A stretch of 64,000 nt of DNA from Ceratopteris richardii. Taxonomy: Eukaryota > Streptophyta > Polypodiopsida > Polypodiales > Pteridaceae. The stretch is taken from the NCBI GenBank assembly GCA_020310875.1, contig CM035416.1, positions 71,811,983 to 71,875,982 of the forward strand, given 5' to 3'. This document shows positions 1-11,184 of this stretch, in pieces. A model generated the notes under the pieces. That model saw only the letters and a program-made list of their open reading frames with translations. It was not told the DNA's origin and searched no databases. The position numbers were made by a program, and so were the translations under genes. How positions within the stretch are numbered: position 1 is the first letter of the stretch; every line of letters begins with the position of its first letter.

Positions 1-717
1 ATAAGCGAAATTTTGGTTACTCGTATATGAGCTCCATTTACCCTTGCCCTTCTGACTAGCTAAGAAAGCTTGATCTACAACACACATAATAGATATGTTC
101 TAGCTAGACTGATCTTCATGCAACAAAACAGAGACTAAGTCCTCAAATGTTAAGGCATTTGGATTTCCTTTCATCATCAATTGAACATTAGAAGCAAAAC
201 TCTTATATGAATATGGAAGAACATTAAGAATAGTATGCACAAGTCAACTATCTAGTAGGACTTCATAAGTAGAAATCAAAATTTTTTTCATAAAATCTCC
301 TTCATTCATATGCTCACTCTCCAACTCTTTTTAGAAGTAAGCAACACAAGCCTCATTTCTTGCCTGATATAAAGTGTTAAGTGTATCCCATGTATCCTTT
401 GTTGTTTTGCAAGAGCGAATATCAGGGATAATGGCACATTTGATAAACAAGGCTATCAATGCATGTGTTTGAGCACCCTACCATCCCAACAAAGTTTCTC
501 TATGGTAGGTGTAACCGGAATCCCAACAGGAAGAGGAATCTAAAGATCATCATCTTCAGCACCATCTACTTCACCTTCACTAACTGTACTCTTAGGTGTA
601 GTAGGGTGTTTTTTAATACCCTACATAATATTCCATAATCCTTTTACAGGTAATTGGTACCATCCTACTTGTCCACAAAAACCAACATACGGAATACATC
701 ATTGCTTTCAGCCATGG
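1..717 (-). pseudogene. copia-A gag (UBN2-type) fragment
   Basis: Reading the minus strand from the ATG at about 714-716 (protein starts MAESNDVFRM) gives a Ty1/copia gag of the UBN2 type. Diagnostic stretches are DTWDTLNTLYQARNEA, the segment around ELESEHMNEGDF, and NALTFEDLVSVLL. Gag forms the cytoplasmic particle that packages element RNA. The frame contains several stops (for example after WNIM and in FXKELE), so the copy is dead, and it runs off the left edge of the window. Its 5' leader and LTR lie at 9853-10455 on the other side of gypsy A, which inserted at this start codon. Family assignment is confident; the exact start is inferred from the join across the CATGG duplication. Confidence 0.75.
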
Positions 718-1310
718 TGGTGTAGCTCAAGCATAAGCACCACCTCCTTTACTTGTCAATCCGCGGAGACGTGAGGACCGGTATGAAGACCACGAGCAAG
801 TGAAAGCACAAGTGCGTGAGTGAAAGCGCACAAACATGCACACACATACACACACGCGCATAAGGTGAGATCAAAGAGAGGAACAATGGAAAGCTTGGAT
901 TGCAAAAGAGTTCTCTTACAAAAGCTCTATTCTCTAAACAAGCTAACCTCAAAAATGAGCTCTCTAGCTCTTTTTATAGTTTTTTGACTAGTTTTGGCAC
1001 TGTCCAGACCTAGTGTCCGGCCTAGTTAAAAATTAGGTTCCAGGGTTTATTTGAGGGCTCAAACGAAGTCTAAAAATTATGAAAATTGGTACGATGGTAC
1101 TTCTAATACTCCTCAAGCTCGAGGACTCCTCGGCTTGAACAGAATGGAGTTATAAAAATAGATAGTGGTATTTACAATGGTTTTTAGTGATGAAAATCAC
1201 TATTTTTGTAGGGGATTCTTCTGAAAATTTGACATACACTTCTTGGAGCTCCCTACTTGCTCCCTTTCCTTGTGTGTCCACCTTTTGATGTGCTTCCATG
1301 AGCTTCAACA
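718..1310 (-). repeat. Gypsy A 3' LTR
   Basis: 593 bp, matching 9238-9847 along its length with scattered substitutions. It lacks the CTTTGTCCTTGACTTT-like segment present near the end of the right copy. The terminal dinucleotides are TG and CA. The visible divergence means the insertion is not recent. Confidence 0.93.
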
Positions 1311-1325
1311 CTCCCCCCCCTCTCG
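1311..1325 (-). other. Gypsy A polypurine tract
   Basis: On the minus strand this reads as a purine run with eight consecutive G (CGAGAGGGGGGGGAG) directly before the 3' LTR. This is the expected plus-strand priming site. Confidence 0.85.
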
Positions 1326-1808
1326 AGTCTGTCGTCCCTGACAGACCCTTGTTGTAGTGGTTGTTCCAAGTAGTGCCTTGAGAGGGAGTGTCCCTTCTGT
1401 ATGAACAAAAGTTGTCTGACTTCCAGATGTGTCTGGTTCTCCATCTATCACTGTGAGTCTTTGCAAGTTGTAGTCTCTTGGTATGTGCTTCTTCCTTGGA
1501 TTCCAGCTTGACTGTGTCGTTGTGAGTCTCCGTTGATGTTTTCTAGATCTTCCACAGTTGATGTTCATAGTAGTCATGCCAAGTACTCATAACCCATATT
1601 GCGTGATGGGTAAGTGTGTTTGTGCAAGGGTTGAGGAGAATATGTGCCTTGTGCACGGCCTTGTAATGTAGCCGTATGCATGCTTACTTGGGAAATGCAT
1701 TGGAAGAAGTATGGTGCAAAAATTGGGGGTCTTGAGCTAAGTGCTCAAGGGTATGCCGACAAAGAGGTTTCCTAAGCTATCATGGTTATGATGCTTCCAA
1801 GGTAAAGA
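1326..1808 (-). other. Non-LTR 3' region of gypsy A, origin unclear
   Basis: Lies between the Argonaute fragment and the polypurine tract. A 90-codon open frame at 1305-1577 (minus) matches nothing I recognise. Because a GTAAGT donor-like site sits at the left edge of the Argonaute fragment, this stretch may be captured intron or downstream exon from the same host gene. That is inference; integrase sequence, which should be here, is absent. Confidence 0.35.
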
Positions 1809-2350
1809 TACTTACCATGGAGAAGGCCGATGGATGTTCATCTCTTCGTGTTGTACACTCGGCCTTTGGGATGGAACATTGTTGATGAATGTCCGTGTTG
1901 ATGGTCCACTGATGAGATCTTTTGAGTGGTAGATCCTGTCTCCTCCTTTCAACGCATCATTTGCCAAATACTGAGAATTGAATTTCTTTATATTCCTTGA
2001 CACACAACGTTCGATAACTACACCAAGCTTAGTTTCACATATTCTCTTTAGCTCACCATAAGCAGGAGTCTTCTCATCTAGTATACATACAAAGATTTGC
2101 AGGGTACCAGAACTACCCCTTGCAGATATCTCCTTGGATGTGCTCGGACATGCAGTAGTTAAGCATCACTCAAGTTGCGGACCTTCAAGCTCTTCACTCC
2201 TACCATAGTAAGAGGAAACCATAGTTGTGGATGCCATGTTTATGCCAAGTTCTTGACATCTACCAGATAAGGCAGCAATTATATCATCTGCTAACCGAGA
2301 CACACTTCTATCCAAACAGATAAATGCCTAGTAATCAACAGTTCCACCTT
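1809..2350 (-). pseudogene. Captured Argonaute MID-PIWI fragment
   Basis: Translating the minus strand from about 2348 gives one frame of roughly 160 codons resembling the MID to PIWI junction of plant Argonautes. It contains GGTVDY followed by a stop where Argonautes have Trp, then SGRCQELGINM, LQIFVCILDEKT, AYGELKRICETKLGVV and NSQYLANDALKGG. The same blocks in AGO1-type proteins read close to QLLIVILP, YGKIKRVCETDLGIVSQCC and QYLENVALKINVKVGG. Argonautes bind small RNAs and slice or silence targets; this piece lacks PAZ and most of PIWI and has two in-frame stops (TAG, TGA), so it cannot be functional. It is in sense orientation with gypsy A and replaces the integrase region. A possible splice donor (ATGGTAAGT) follows. 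Confidence 0.8.
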
Positions 2351-2537
2351 CAACTAAGCATGACTCATTCATGTTTCATGAGCCAAACCTGGGAACAAGT
2401 TCTTCCTCTCTTTCTTTTTTTCTTTTTTATTTTTTTTTATTTTTAGAGGAACAATGTCACAAAACAAGAAGACAAAGTTTAGTATCAATCAATAAAAATC
2501 TTTGACATATGTCAATGTGCTCTTGTGCCTGGGATTC

Positions 2538-4751
2538 TCAAGTGTGTCTATGCACAACTTCAAAGTCATATTCCATTAGTAAGAGGAACCATCTTACTAA
2601 GCGTCCAATATTGCAAGGTTTATTGACCAAATATAACAAAGCTTGATGATCAGTGAAAAACTTGAACTTGTTGGCCAATAAATAGTGTCTAAACTTCTTC
2701 ACAGCATATACCATGCCTAAGCCTTCTCGCTCAGTTGTGGTATAGTTTCGTTCAGCTGCAGTGAGCTGTCTACTAGCATATGCTATGGGCAAATCTAAGT
2801 TTCCTTCACTTGTGGGTTGTGCAAGCACACATCCTATGGCATGATTGGATGCATCCACATGGACATTGAATGGCTTATTCCAATCAGGAGTGGTCAGTAT
2901 TGGTGCTGTGCACAAACGTTTCTTCAGTTCATTGAAAGAATTCTCGCATTCATCGTTCCACTCAAAATTAGACAACAAGGTATAAAGGGGTCTAGCTATG
3001 ATCGCGTACATGTGGATAAACCTACGGTAATATCCACAATGGCCCATAAAGGCTTGTACCTCTTTAACATTCCTTGGCCTTGGTAGCTCCGCTATGGCCC
3101 ATACCTTATCTTCATCTGTTGAGATTCCATTCTTAGAAACAATATGACCTAAGATTTTACCTTGACGCACCATGAACACACAATTTTCTGGGTTCAAACA
3201 CACTCAATATTCTCTACACTTGTTGAAGATTTGTCTGAGCTCAGGGATGTGAAACCTTCTTTCTTGGGAATGAGCACATAAATAATCCACATACACTTCT
3301 AAGCTCTTTCGCAAGAAATCTTTGAAGACATGAAACATGAGCCTTTGGAATGTTGCAAGTGCATTGGTGAGCCCAAATGGCATCACACGAAATGCAAAGA
3401 TTCCCCACTCTGTAGCAAAAGCTGTTTTGTGTTGATCTTCTGGGGCAATGGCTACTGGATTGTAACCTGAAAACCCATCAAGGAAGCTATAAACTTCCTT
3501 GCCTGCAACACGCTCCAAAAGGTGTTCCGTGATTGGAAGTGGATAACTATCTCCGATAGTAGCGGCATTAACTTTTTTAAGGTTAATACACACTCGCAAC
3601 TTTCCGTTCTTCTTGGGCACCACTACAATGGGGGACACCCATTCAGTATGCTCAATCTCATAGATGAATCCAACTTCAATCAACCTATCAATTTCTTCTT
3701 TTATTTTGGCTGCATATGTATCATTATATGTGTAGGGCTTCTATTTGGTGGGCTTGACATCAGCAGTCATGGGGATAGTATGCGAGCAAATTCTTGGATC
3801 TACCCCTTTCAAGTCTCTATAGTGCCACGCAAACACATCCCTATATTCCCTTAATAGAGCTACAAGCTCCATTTCTTCTCTTGCAGTTAGGTCATCTCCT
3901 ATATATGTGCATCTCTCTTTGTTCTCTTCGATGGTCACTACAATCTTCTTGGTCTTTTCTTTATTATCATATGATTCTCCTATGAGGGCCTCTCTCTTAG
4001 GCATTCGTACCAAAATTTTGCGGTCGTCAACTTCATATTTCTTGAAGTTTTCTGGTACTTCAAACAATGATTCCTCCTCTTCTTGTTTCACTGCTTTTCT
4101 TTTCTTTTTCTTTTGACTGCTCTCACTTCCATCCTTTGAATTTACCGTTTTAATACTTGTGAGAGGTTCTTCTTCTTTCTGGGTGAACACTCCTATATCT
4201 TCTACATAGTGCTGCTCTGAGTTAAAGCAGCTATCCATCACGATGGACTCTATATCATCGTCATTCTCTTCTTCTTCTATGACATCACTAGGGTCACATT
4301 CTTCTAGCAAGGGTTGACACATGAACACTGAGATATCATAACCCTCCTCATCACAATGAGGTGTCCACTGTTCCTCATTGACAGCAATGTCCATGGTGGC
4401 TAAGATTTCTGGCCAGCCATGAGGCTCAAACTCCTCATCTGGAAAGATCATCGGTGTGTAGGATGGGTCTCTAACTGGTCTATCTCCTGGTGAAGTTCCT
4501 TCTTCTCTTGCCTTCAAGCGTTTTTCCTCTTCCTCTGCAACCTTGCACATCCACAAATGAGTATCTTCATGCAGCCATGATGGATCAGGTGAACTCTCAG
4601 AATGCACAGAGATTGAATCTTCTTTTGCTTTGTGGATAGGATTCCACTGTAGGGGTGGTACATCTCTGAAGGAGTAATCCCTCAAATTGACCTTGGTGGT
4701 GACCCTTAAGTGCTGCAAGTACAAGGAGTTGGTTCTACCATTTCCATGCAC
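2538..4751 (-). pseudogene. Gypsy A pol remnant: reverse transcriptase and RNase H
   Basis: The minus strand starts with a linker shared with gypsy B (NSLYLQHL, HEDTHLWMCKVA). Next come a Lys/Glu-rich region and RT motifs: EWVSPIVVVPKKNGKLRVC, FLDGFSGYN and MPFGLTNA. The catalytic box reads VYVDYL where active enzymes have YVDD. RNase H follows with VDASNHAIGCVLAQP, TEREGLGMVYAVKKF and FFTDHQALL. Stops after KPTK (about 3741) and CREY (about 3204) break the frame. The aspartic protease seen in gypsy B is missing: gag and the post-protease linker overlap here, consistent with an internal deletion. Integrase is absent too. Priming and DNA synthesis for this copy would need proteins from another element. 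Confidence 0.88.
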
Positions 4752-7654
4752 ATTTTCATCCGTTCAATCTCTAAATCTGCTCTAGGGTAACTCTTGTCTA
4801 GGTTTGCAGCTGTAGGCCCTTCTTGAAGTCGAGCTTGGTAGGCCTTGAACATCATGTCCAAGCCTTCTGGGGTTGGATCTGCAAGAACAGACCCTGGTTG
4901 CGGTCTATTTACAATGGGTGGTGGGGTGGGATGAGGTGGAGTGGATGGGGTTTTGGCATGCGAGGGGCTTTGAGATGTAATGTCTTCTATTTTTGTTTTC
5001 GCTTCTTTTAAGCTTTCTTCTAGTTCCGATAACTTTTTATTCCACTTGTGATTAGCCTTCTCTCTGGTATCCTTCCATGTTCTTGTTTTCCTCTTACTAG
5101 ACTCTCCTGATTCACTCGACTCTGATTGTTCTGCTGGTTTATCGTGTTTTAAGGCTTGTGCTCTAGTGACAGCCTGTACAGGTGCCACATTGCTGCTACT
5201 TGAACTTGAATCTGCTACTAAGCCTACCACATTAATGGGTGTAATCTTGGGCGCACTGGAGGGGTTTCTTGGACAATCTCTAGGGAGATGGTCTTTGCCA
5301 CAATCAGAACAAAAAGCCTGTATTGTGATAGCCTATCCTTGACTCGGAGATGGTGGGTGGGGATAGTCACGAATGAAATGGTCACCTTGACATCTGAAAC
5401 AAGATCCTCTAGGGGCTTGTGGTCTCATTTGTCTCAACTGGGGCCTAGGGTTAGGATTTGTGTACATGACATTGGAGTATTCTGACTCCCAATTTTGCTC
5501 CATAGGTGGTGCCTCATATTGATACGAGTAAATCTCACTATGTTGAGGTGACTCTGTATAATAAGCATGTGGACTACCTTCATGGGAGTAGTCTGAACTA
5601 TGAGCATGAGAGTCATTATCTGGTATCAATGGGGTTAGTGGGACCAATGCTCTATTTGGATTTTCCTCTCCCACGTCATACTTGACTAGAATCACGTTGG
5701 CAGGAGTTGGTGGTTGGTTTCCCAAGACTGGTTGTGGCCTATATTGTGCCTGATATTGCTGTTGTGGTCGATAATATGGTTGTTGGTATTGGTTCTGATA
5801 TCTACCTTGTTGGAAAGGTTGTTGATAATTCTGTCTAACAGCCTGCCTATTATAGGGACAATCTTGAGCCGTGTGGTTCGTATATTTTCTCTCAATAGTG
5901 CAATATGGAGCATTCCTTTCTCTCATGTTCTCGTTGTGCAATGGGCATACATTAGCCATGTGGTCGCCTCCGCAAGTATAACACCGATTCAATGGAATGA
6001 TTCTCTGTGTTGGTTTATTTTGGACTCCCAGCTTCTTGGCAACTTGCTCAGCTATCTCCTCTATTTTCGTGGAGATTTTTGAAGTATGACTAGTAGAACT
6101 ATCAGAATCCTTATAGAGTTTGGATAATCCTAACTCCTCACCCAAGTTATCTTCTATGTCAATGCATGTCCGCACGCACTCTTCTATGGATCTAGGCTCT
6201 TTCAAGTATACATATGATCTTAACTTTGTGCTCAGTAAGCCATCTAAGAACAAAGCCACTTGTTTGGCTGGTGTGGGTAGCTCTGGAGCAGGGCATATTT
6301 CTAGGTACTGTCTAAACCTTCTACCTGCTAGTCGCACTATTTCTTGGGGTGTCTGCTTGAAGCTGTGGATCAAAGATGAAGTGTTATGCCTGATACCACT
6401 CTTGGAAAATTCTACAATGAATTTGTCTAGCAGTTGACCTATATCGCGATAGTTGCGACTACTCAGTGGTTGAAACCAAGCTAAGGCAGTGCCCTTAAGA
6501 GTCAAACCAAATGCCTCGTACTGGGTGAACAAATCCTCAACCTGTTCAGCTCTTAACACTTGTTTAAACTCGGCCACATGATCATAAGGATCTCCTGACC
6601 CGTCAAAATAATTCTTCATTGCCTTGATCACTTGAGTGGGTCTAAGGGTTCTTGGGTGCTCTCGGGGTCTAGGCAATGGAAAATCCTATTCATCTCTTTG
6701 TTGCCTATGTGCTTGATGTCTCTCTCTTTCAGGTCTTTCATTTTCAAATCCTGACCTATTCCTGCCCACGGTGTGTGCAAAACTTACCTCAGGTTTCTCT
6801 CTAGTTCTTTCTCTCTGGGCTTCATGAGCGTGGGATGATCCTACTCCTTTGAGGCCATGGGAAACATTGGATCTTGGTGGAGGGAAAATCAATTCACTCT
6901 TCCAAGTATATGCATGTCTATCATGTTCTATTACCAAGAAAATTTTCTCTGACGTGTTATCCAGGTAGACAACTTTGTCTGGTATCTCTGGATCCTTGAA
7001 CTCGTAGATGATGACTATGCCCAATTGGCTAGGTTGATCTGGCTTGAATCTCCAAAAGGCTTCCTCTGTTTCTCTATTCAAGAAGAGTTCTATGCTTTTG
7101 TTGTCTTGAGGGATCCAATCTGGTGTGATCACTCTGGTCAGAACTGACTTACCTCTAGGAGTATGGGGTCCTTGTCCTACATTTCCTTGTTCTAGGTCTC
7201 CTATCTCATTCTCATGAATGACATTTCCAAGATCATCGGTCCTATCTGGTTGGTTGGTAACCACATACATGGTTCCTTCCGTATCAATGTATGAGCCCTC
7301 TTCGAACTTGACCACCAGGTGTTCAAGTCCAAAGGATTGATCTGGATTTTTGAGTTGGACCACTGATCGCCTCAGGCCATCCTCATAGATGCGAGCACCT
7401 AATCGGTTGGTCCGAATATATTCCAATTGTGTCTTATAGGGACCTTCTGGTGTTTGTAGATGGGCAGTCCCTGAGCCACCTACAGGTTTCCCCATGCTAA
7501 AAGACATTTCTGAATCACTTGTATCTGAACTTAGTCTATAAGGATGACCACTTAGTTGTTGCACCCAAGACTTAGCTGTATGGTTGACACTAGCCTCAGA
7601 AGATCTAATGCTTTGTTTATCCTTGCCTAGGTGTCTACCAGACCTCAGGTTCAT
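4706..7654 (-). pseudogene. Gypsy A gag polyprotein, interrupted
   Basis: Starts at MNLRSGRHLG, a start conserved in gypsy B. A roughly 300-residue N-terminal domain of unknown fold (KTQLEYIRTN, FWRFKPDQPSQLG) is followed by a Retrotrans_gag capsid region (MKNYFDGSGDPYDHVAEF, AWFQPLSSRNYRDIGQLLD). Zinc-knuckle-like motifs come next: CYTCGGDHMANVC, a degraded CFRCQGDHFIRDY with Tyr for the last Cys, and CSDCGKDHLPRDC. A Gln/Tyr/Pro-rich spacer separates the first two. The tail is a charged, probably coiled-coil segment (KLSELEESLKEAKTKIED). In-frame stops near 6678 and 5333 split it into three open frames. Gag would form the cytoplasmic capsid and bind RNA. Confidence 0.85.
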
Positions 7655-7829
7655 AAGCTTTGGCTAAGAGTCCAAAATTTCCCTTTGGTATGGTTCAAAA
7701 ATCCTTTGGAGTCCCCTTGGGTTCCAGGTCCAACGAGCTATAGAGCTCAGAAAATGGACTTTGGATGAAAAAGTTATGTTAAATCAGGCTCCTGGGGGTC
7801 AAAACAGGCAAACAGGACCTTTTAGAGAA
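7655..7829 (-). other. Gypsy A leader proximal to gag
   Basis: Untranslated leader between the AATCG repeat array and the gag start; no further structure seen. Confidence 0.4.
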
Positions 7830-8895
7830 AATCGTGATGTTGTAAAATCAAGAGAATCGCGATTTTGTGAAATCAGAGAATCGTGATTTTGAGCACAAAA
7901 TCGTGTTTTTGAAAATCGCGATGTTGAGCACAAAATCGTGTTTTTGAAAATCGCGATGTTGAGCACAAAATCGTGTTTTAGAAAATCACGATGTTGAGCA
8001 CAAAATCGTGTTTTAGAAAATCGTGATGTTGAGCACAGAATCGTGTTTTCACAAAATCGTGGTTTACAGAATCGTGTTTTTTGACATGAAAATCGTGATT
8101 TCTGAGAATCGCGATTTTGAGTACAGAATCGTGTTTTTCACAAAATCGTGTTTTTGAAAATCGCGATGTTGAGCAAAAAATCGTGTTTTTGAAAATCGTG
8201 ATGTTGAGCACAAAATCGTGTTTTGAAAATCGCGATTTTGAGCAAAAAATCATGTTTTCGCAGAATCGCCTTTTTCACAAAATCGTATTTTTACTGAAAA
8301 TCGCGATGTTGAGCATAGAATCGTGTTTTCACAAAATCGTGGTTCTCAGAATCGTGTTTTTTGACATGAAAATCGCGATTTTGAGCACAACCACAGAATC
8401 GTGTTTTCTCAGAATCGTGTTTTTTGGCTGAAAATCGTGATTTGTGAGAATCGCGATTTTGAGCACAACCACAGAATTGGGTTTTTTCAGAATCGTGCTT
8501 TTACAACATCGTGATTCTCAGAATCGTATTTTTTGGCTGAAAATCGTGATTTGTGAGAATCGTGATTTTGAGCACAATCACAGAATCATGTTTTCTCAGA
8601 ATCGTGTTTTTGACATGAAAATCGCGATTTTGTCTCAGAGAATCGTGTTTTTTTCAAAGTCGTGTTTTTACAACATCGTGATTCTTAGAATCGCATTTTT
8701 TTTGGCTGAAAATTGTGATTTATGAAAATCGCCGATTTTGAGCACAATCACAGAATTGCGATTCTGAGAATGACCACGGAATCGTGATTCTTTCAACCAA
8801 CTTTTAGGCGGGAAAACAGAAAATCGTGATTTTTCAAAAAAATTTGAATTTTCACAGAATCACGATTTTCATCACAGAATCGCGTTTTTTGGCGA
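7830..8895. repeat. AATCGCGATT / AATCGTGTTTT minisatellite in gypsy A leader
   Basis: About 1.07 kb made of short variants of one phrase, roughly GAAAATCGCGATGTTGAGCA followed by CAAAATCGTGTTTT, unit 30-40 bp and many copies. The palindrome ATCGCGAT recurs, and CpG is unusually dense for this AT-rich window. It lies in the leader between PBS and gag of gypsy A and has no counterpart in the leader of gypsy B. Short frames through it (Ile/Val/Phe/Cys-rich) are an artefact of the repeat. Confidence 0.9.
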
Positions 8896-9214
8896 GAAAT
8901 TCAAATTTTCTGATCGCCGGCAATGACGAGCTCCGTATGAGCAGAAAATCATGAAAAAAACACAGCGCTTGCTCTCCCTCGCACCTCCTAACTCCTTCCC
9001 ACACAATAATGCATAAAAAATGGTATGAAAATGGTGAAAATGCACTAAAAAACAAGAAATTTCTTTGAAGAAGAAGATGGAAGAAGGTGGAGATGATGAT
9101 GATGATGAAGATGAAGAGGAAAAAACAGAAAATGAACTGAAATGACAGTTTTTTTACCTTCCAACGTCGCAAGTCTACGATCTTACCATCACAACGCTCG
9201 TCCTCGAAGCTCTC

Positions 9215-9232
9215 TCCCCCGCAACGGCGCCA
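9215..9232 (-). other. Gypsy A primer-binding site, tRNA-Asp
   Basis: The minus strand reads TGGCGCCGTTGCGGGGGA five bases inside the right LTR. It matches the complement of the plant tRNA-Asp 3' end at 17 of 18 positions. Confidence 0.9.
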
Positions 9233-9237
9233 AAATT

Positions 9238-9847
9238 TGGTGTAGCTCAAGCATAAGCACCACCTTCTTTACTTGTCAATCCGCGGAGACGTGAGGACCG
9301 GTATGAAGACCACGAGCAAGTGAAAGCACAAGTGCGTGAGTGAAAGCACACAAACATGCACACACATATACACACACGCGCATAAGGTGAGATCAAAGAG
9401 AGGAACAATGGAAAGCTTCGATTGCAAAAGAGTTCTCTTACAAAAGCTCTATTCTCTAAACAAGCTAACCTCAAAAATGAGCTCTCTAGCTCTTTTATAG
9501 TTTTTTGACTAGTTTTGGCCCTGTCCAGACCTAGTGTCCAGCCTAGTTAAAAATTAGGTTCCACGATTTATTTGAGGGCTCAAATGAAGTCTAAAAATTA
9601 TGAAAATTGGTACGATGGTACTTCTAATACTCCTCAAGCTCGAGGACTCCTCGCTTGAATAGAATGGGGTTATAAAAATAGATAATGGTATTTACAATGG
9701 TTTTTAGTGATGAAAATCACTATTTTTGTAGGGGATTCTTCTAAAAATTTGACATACACTTCTTGGAGCTCCCTACTTGCTCCCTTTCCTTGTGTGTCCA
9801 CCTTTTGATGTGCTTCCATGCTTTGTCCTTGACTTTGAGCTTCAACA
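9238..9847 (-). repeat. Gypsy A 5' LTR
   Basis: 610 bp, partner of 718-1310. A TATA-like CTATAAAAGA on the minus strand at 9491-9500 is a plausible core promoter for element transcription. Confidence 0.93.
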
Positions 9848-9852
9848 CATGG

Positions 9853-10455
9853 CCACTCATTAAATAGCCTGATGCAAAAAAAATTATTGTATCTCAAAAA
9901 TGTGAATAGAACACCCTATCAAGCTCTAGTAAACTTGTAGTAGACTTTGAGGCACTTGTATTGGTGAACGGAAGCCTGTATATATGTTTGACACAAAAGG
10001 CTGAAATTTCTTGCATAGGCACTGCGATAGTGTGTCCGGAGACGAAAATGAGCTGAGATCAAAATTTCGATGCCACAAAGTGAAGCTGTTTTGAACTCCT
10101 AATCACCTTGAGTATGTTCACCAATTTTCATGTGATTTTGAGACTTGTCTGGAGGGATGTTGACAATTCCCTAGATGAAGTGGAAACCTACTCGAATACC
10201 AATTATTGGAGTTTGAGGTTTGTGCAAGTACACGAACAACACAAGGAAGAAGAGGAAGCTTGTAGCACAACACAACACTGAATGAATTACCGAGTGAATG
10301 TACAAAGACAAGTGAGCCATTAGGGTTATAGGCATATATACAAGCTGGGAAAAAACCTCCTAAAGAGGGAAAAAAATATTCCGATGGTATTACGTGTGTT
10401 CACACACATCACTACCAAAATATATTGAGTGAGCACCAAGTCTCTTCGGCTATAG
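9853..10455 (-). mobile_element. Copia-A leader, primer-binding site and 5' LTR remnant
   Basis: Continuation of copia-A on the right of gypsy A. Joining 9852 to 717 restores a leader running into the gag ATG. On the minus strand a TTGGTATTCGAGTAGG-like sequence at about 10182-10200 resembles a copia initiator-Met primer site. Sequence right of about 10205 (starting TGGAGTTTGAGG on the plus strand) is then the likely LTR, with a TATATA at about 10335. No second LTR is in the window, so the outer boundary is approximate; it meets LINE sequence near 10455. Confidence 0.5.
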
Positions 10456-11100
10456 CAGACCTTATTTTGAGACCTGGAAAGAAGCGCTCCTGGGGGAAGC
10501 GATCTGCTTCTCAGCGGCACTATGGAATGCTATAAGAGGGGAGATCCTCTGGAAGATTTGGCAGTGTGCAAGTTTGGACAACCTCCTAAGGAGTGGTCAA
10601 TCAAGAAGTCTATGTTCCTCCTTGGCAAAAGAATCTCCAATTGTGAGAGGTCCCCACCTTTCAGGCATCATAAAGTGTCTCTCATCGAGAACAACAAGCT
10701 GAAATCCAAGTGCACCCCACATGAGGGGGATGAGATGGTCACTAACCTCCTTTGTAACCCTCTCTAGTTTTGCCCATTCCACCCGTGCGGTGTGGGATAT
10801 GGGGGTCCCAAGGGCACTAGTCCCAGTCACCTGTAACCTTTTCTTTCTTTCTATCATTTAAAGTCCGAGAGAATAGGACAAGGATGAACTTCCATTTCCA
10901 AAAGAAAAACCCCGCAAACTTTGTAACCTCCTTTGTAACACTCTATATCTGCAAGTTCTACCCCTACTCTGTGGGATTCGAGGGGTCCAAAGGGCACTAG
11001 TCCCATTCACTTGTATCTTTTCTTCCTTTTTATTTATAATTAAAGTCCGAGAGAGTAAGCTAAGACCGAAATTCCTTTTGGCAAAAACAAAATATATCAA
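10455..11100 (+). mobile_element. LINE (L1-type) 3' end with duplicated tail
   Basis: The plus strand encodes the end of an L1-type ORF2, with the phrase WNAIRGEILWKIWQC that follows the zf-RVT domain in plant LINEs; the same phrase occurs at about 42960. Frameshifts and stops make it a relic. The 3' UTR then appears twice in tandem (about 10740-10860 and 10918-11100). Each copy runs from TTTGTAAC through AGGGCACTAGTCCCA to AAAGTCCGAGAGA, and the second ends in an A-rich tail. The 5' truncation is typical of target-primed reverse transcription. Confidence 0.75.
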
Positions 11101-11184
11101 CAGTTCTCCTAATAAAACATTTCAGTCACATGAAATCAAGAGAGCCATGTATCATTCCATCACCGTTATGATATACATATTTCC

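Larger units (their letters stand above)
718..9847 (-). mobile_element. Gypsy element A, Ty3/gypsy LTR retrotransposon
   Basis: Complete-ended element of about 9.1 kb, transcribed leftward. Both LTRs begin TGGTGTAGCTC and end CTTCAACA. The 5-bp target duplication CATGG is exact at 713-717 and 9848-9852. The tRNA-Asp primer site abuts the right LTR and a purine tract abuts the left one. Order on the minus strand: LTR, PBS, repeat-filled leader, gag, truncated pol (RT and RNase H), Argonaute fragment, PPT, LTR. There is no protease domain and no integrase, so it is non-autonomous. RT style and tRNA-Asp priming suggest the Ogre/Tat/Athila side of plant gypsy, but the lineage call is inference. 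It split copia-A. Confidence 0.92.

Noticed and set aside
7978..8725. Phe/Ile/Cys-rich frames on both strands
   Set aside because: Frames created by the AATCG minisatellite; no start context and no similarity.
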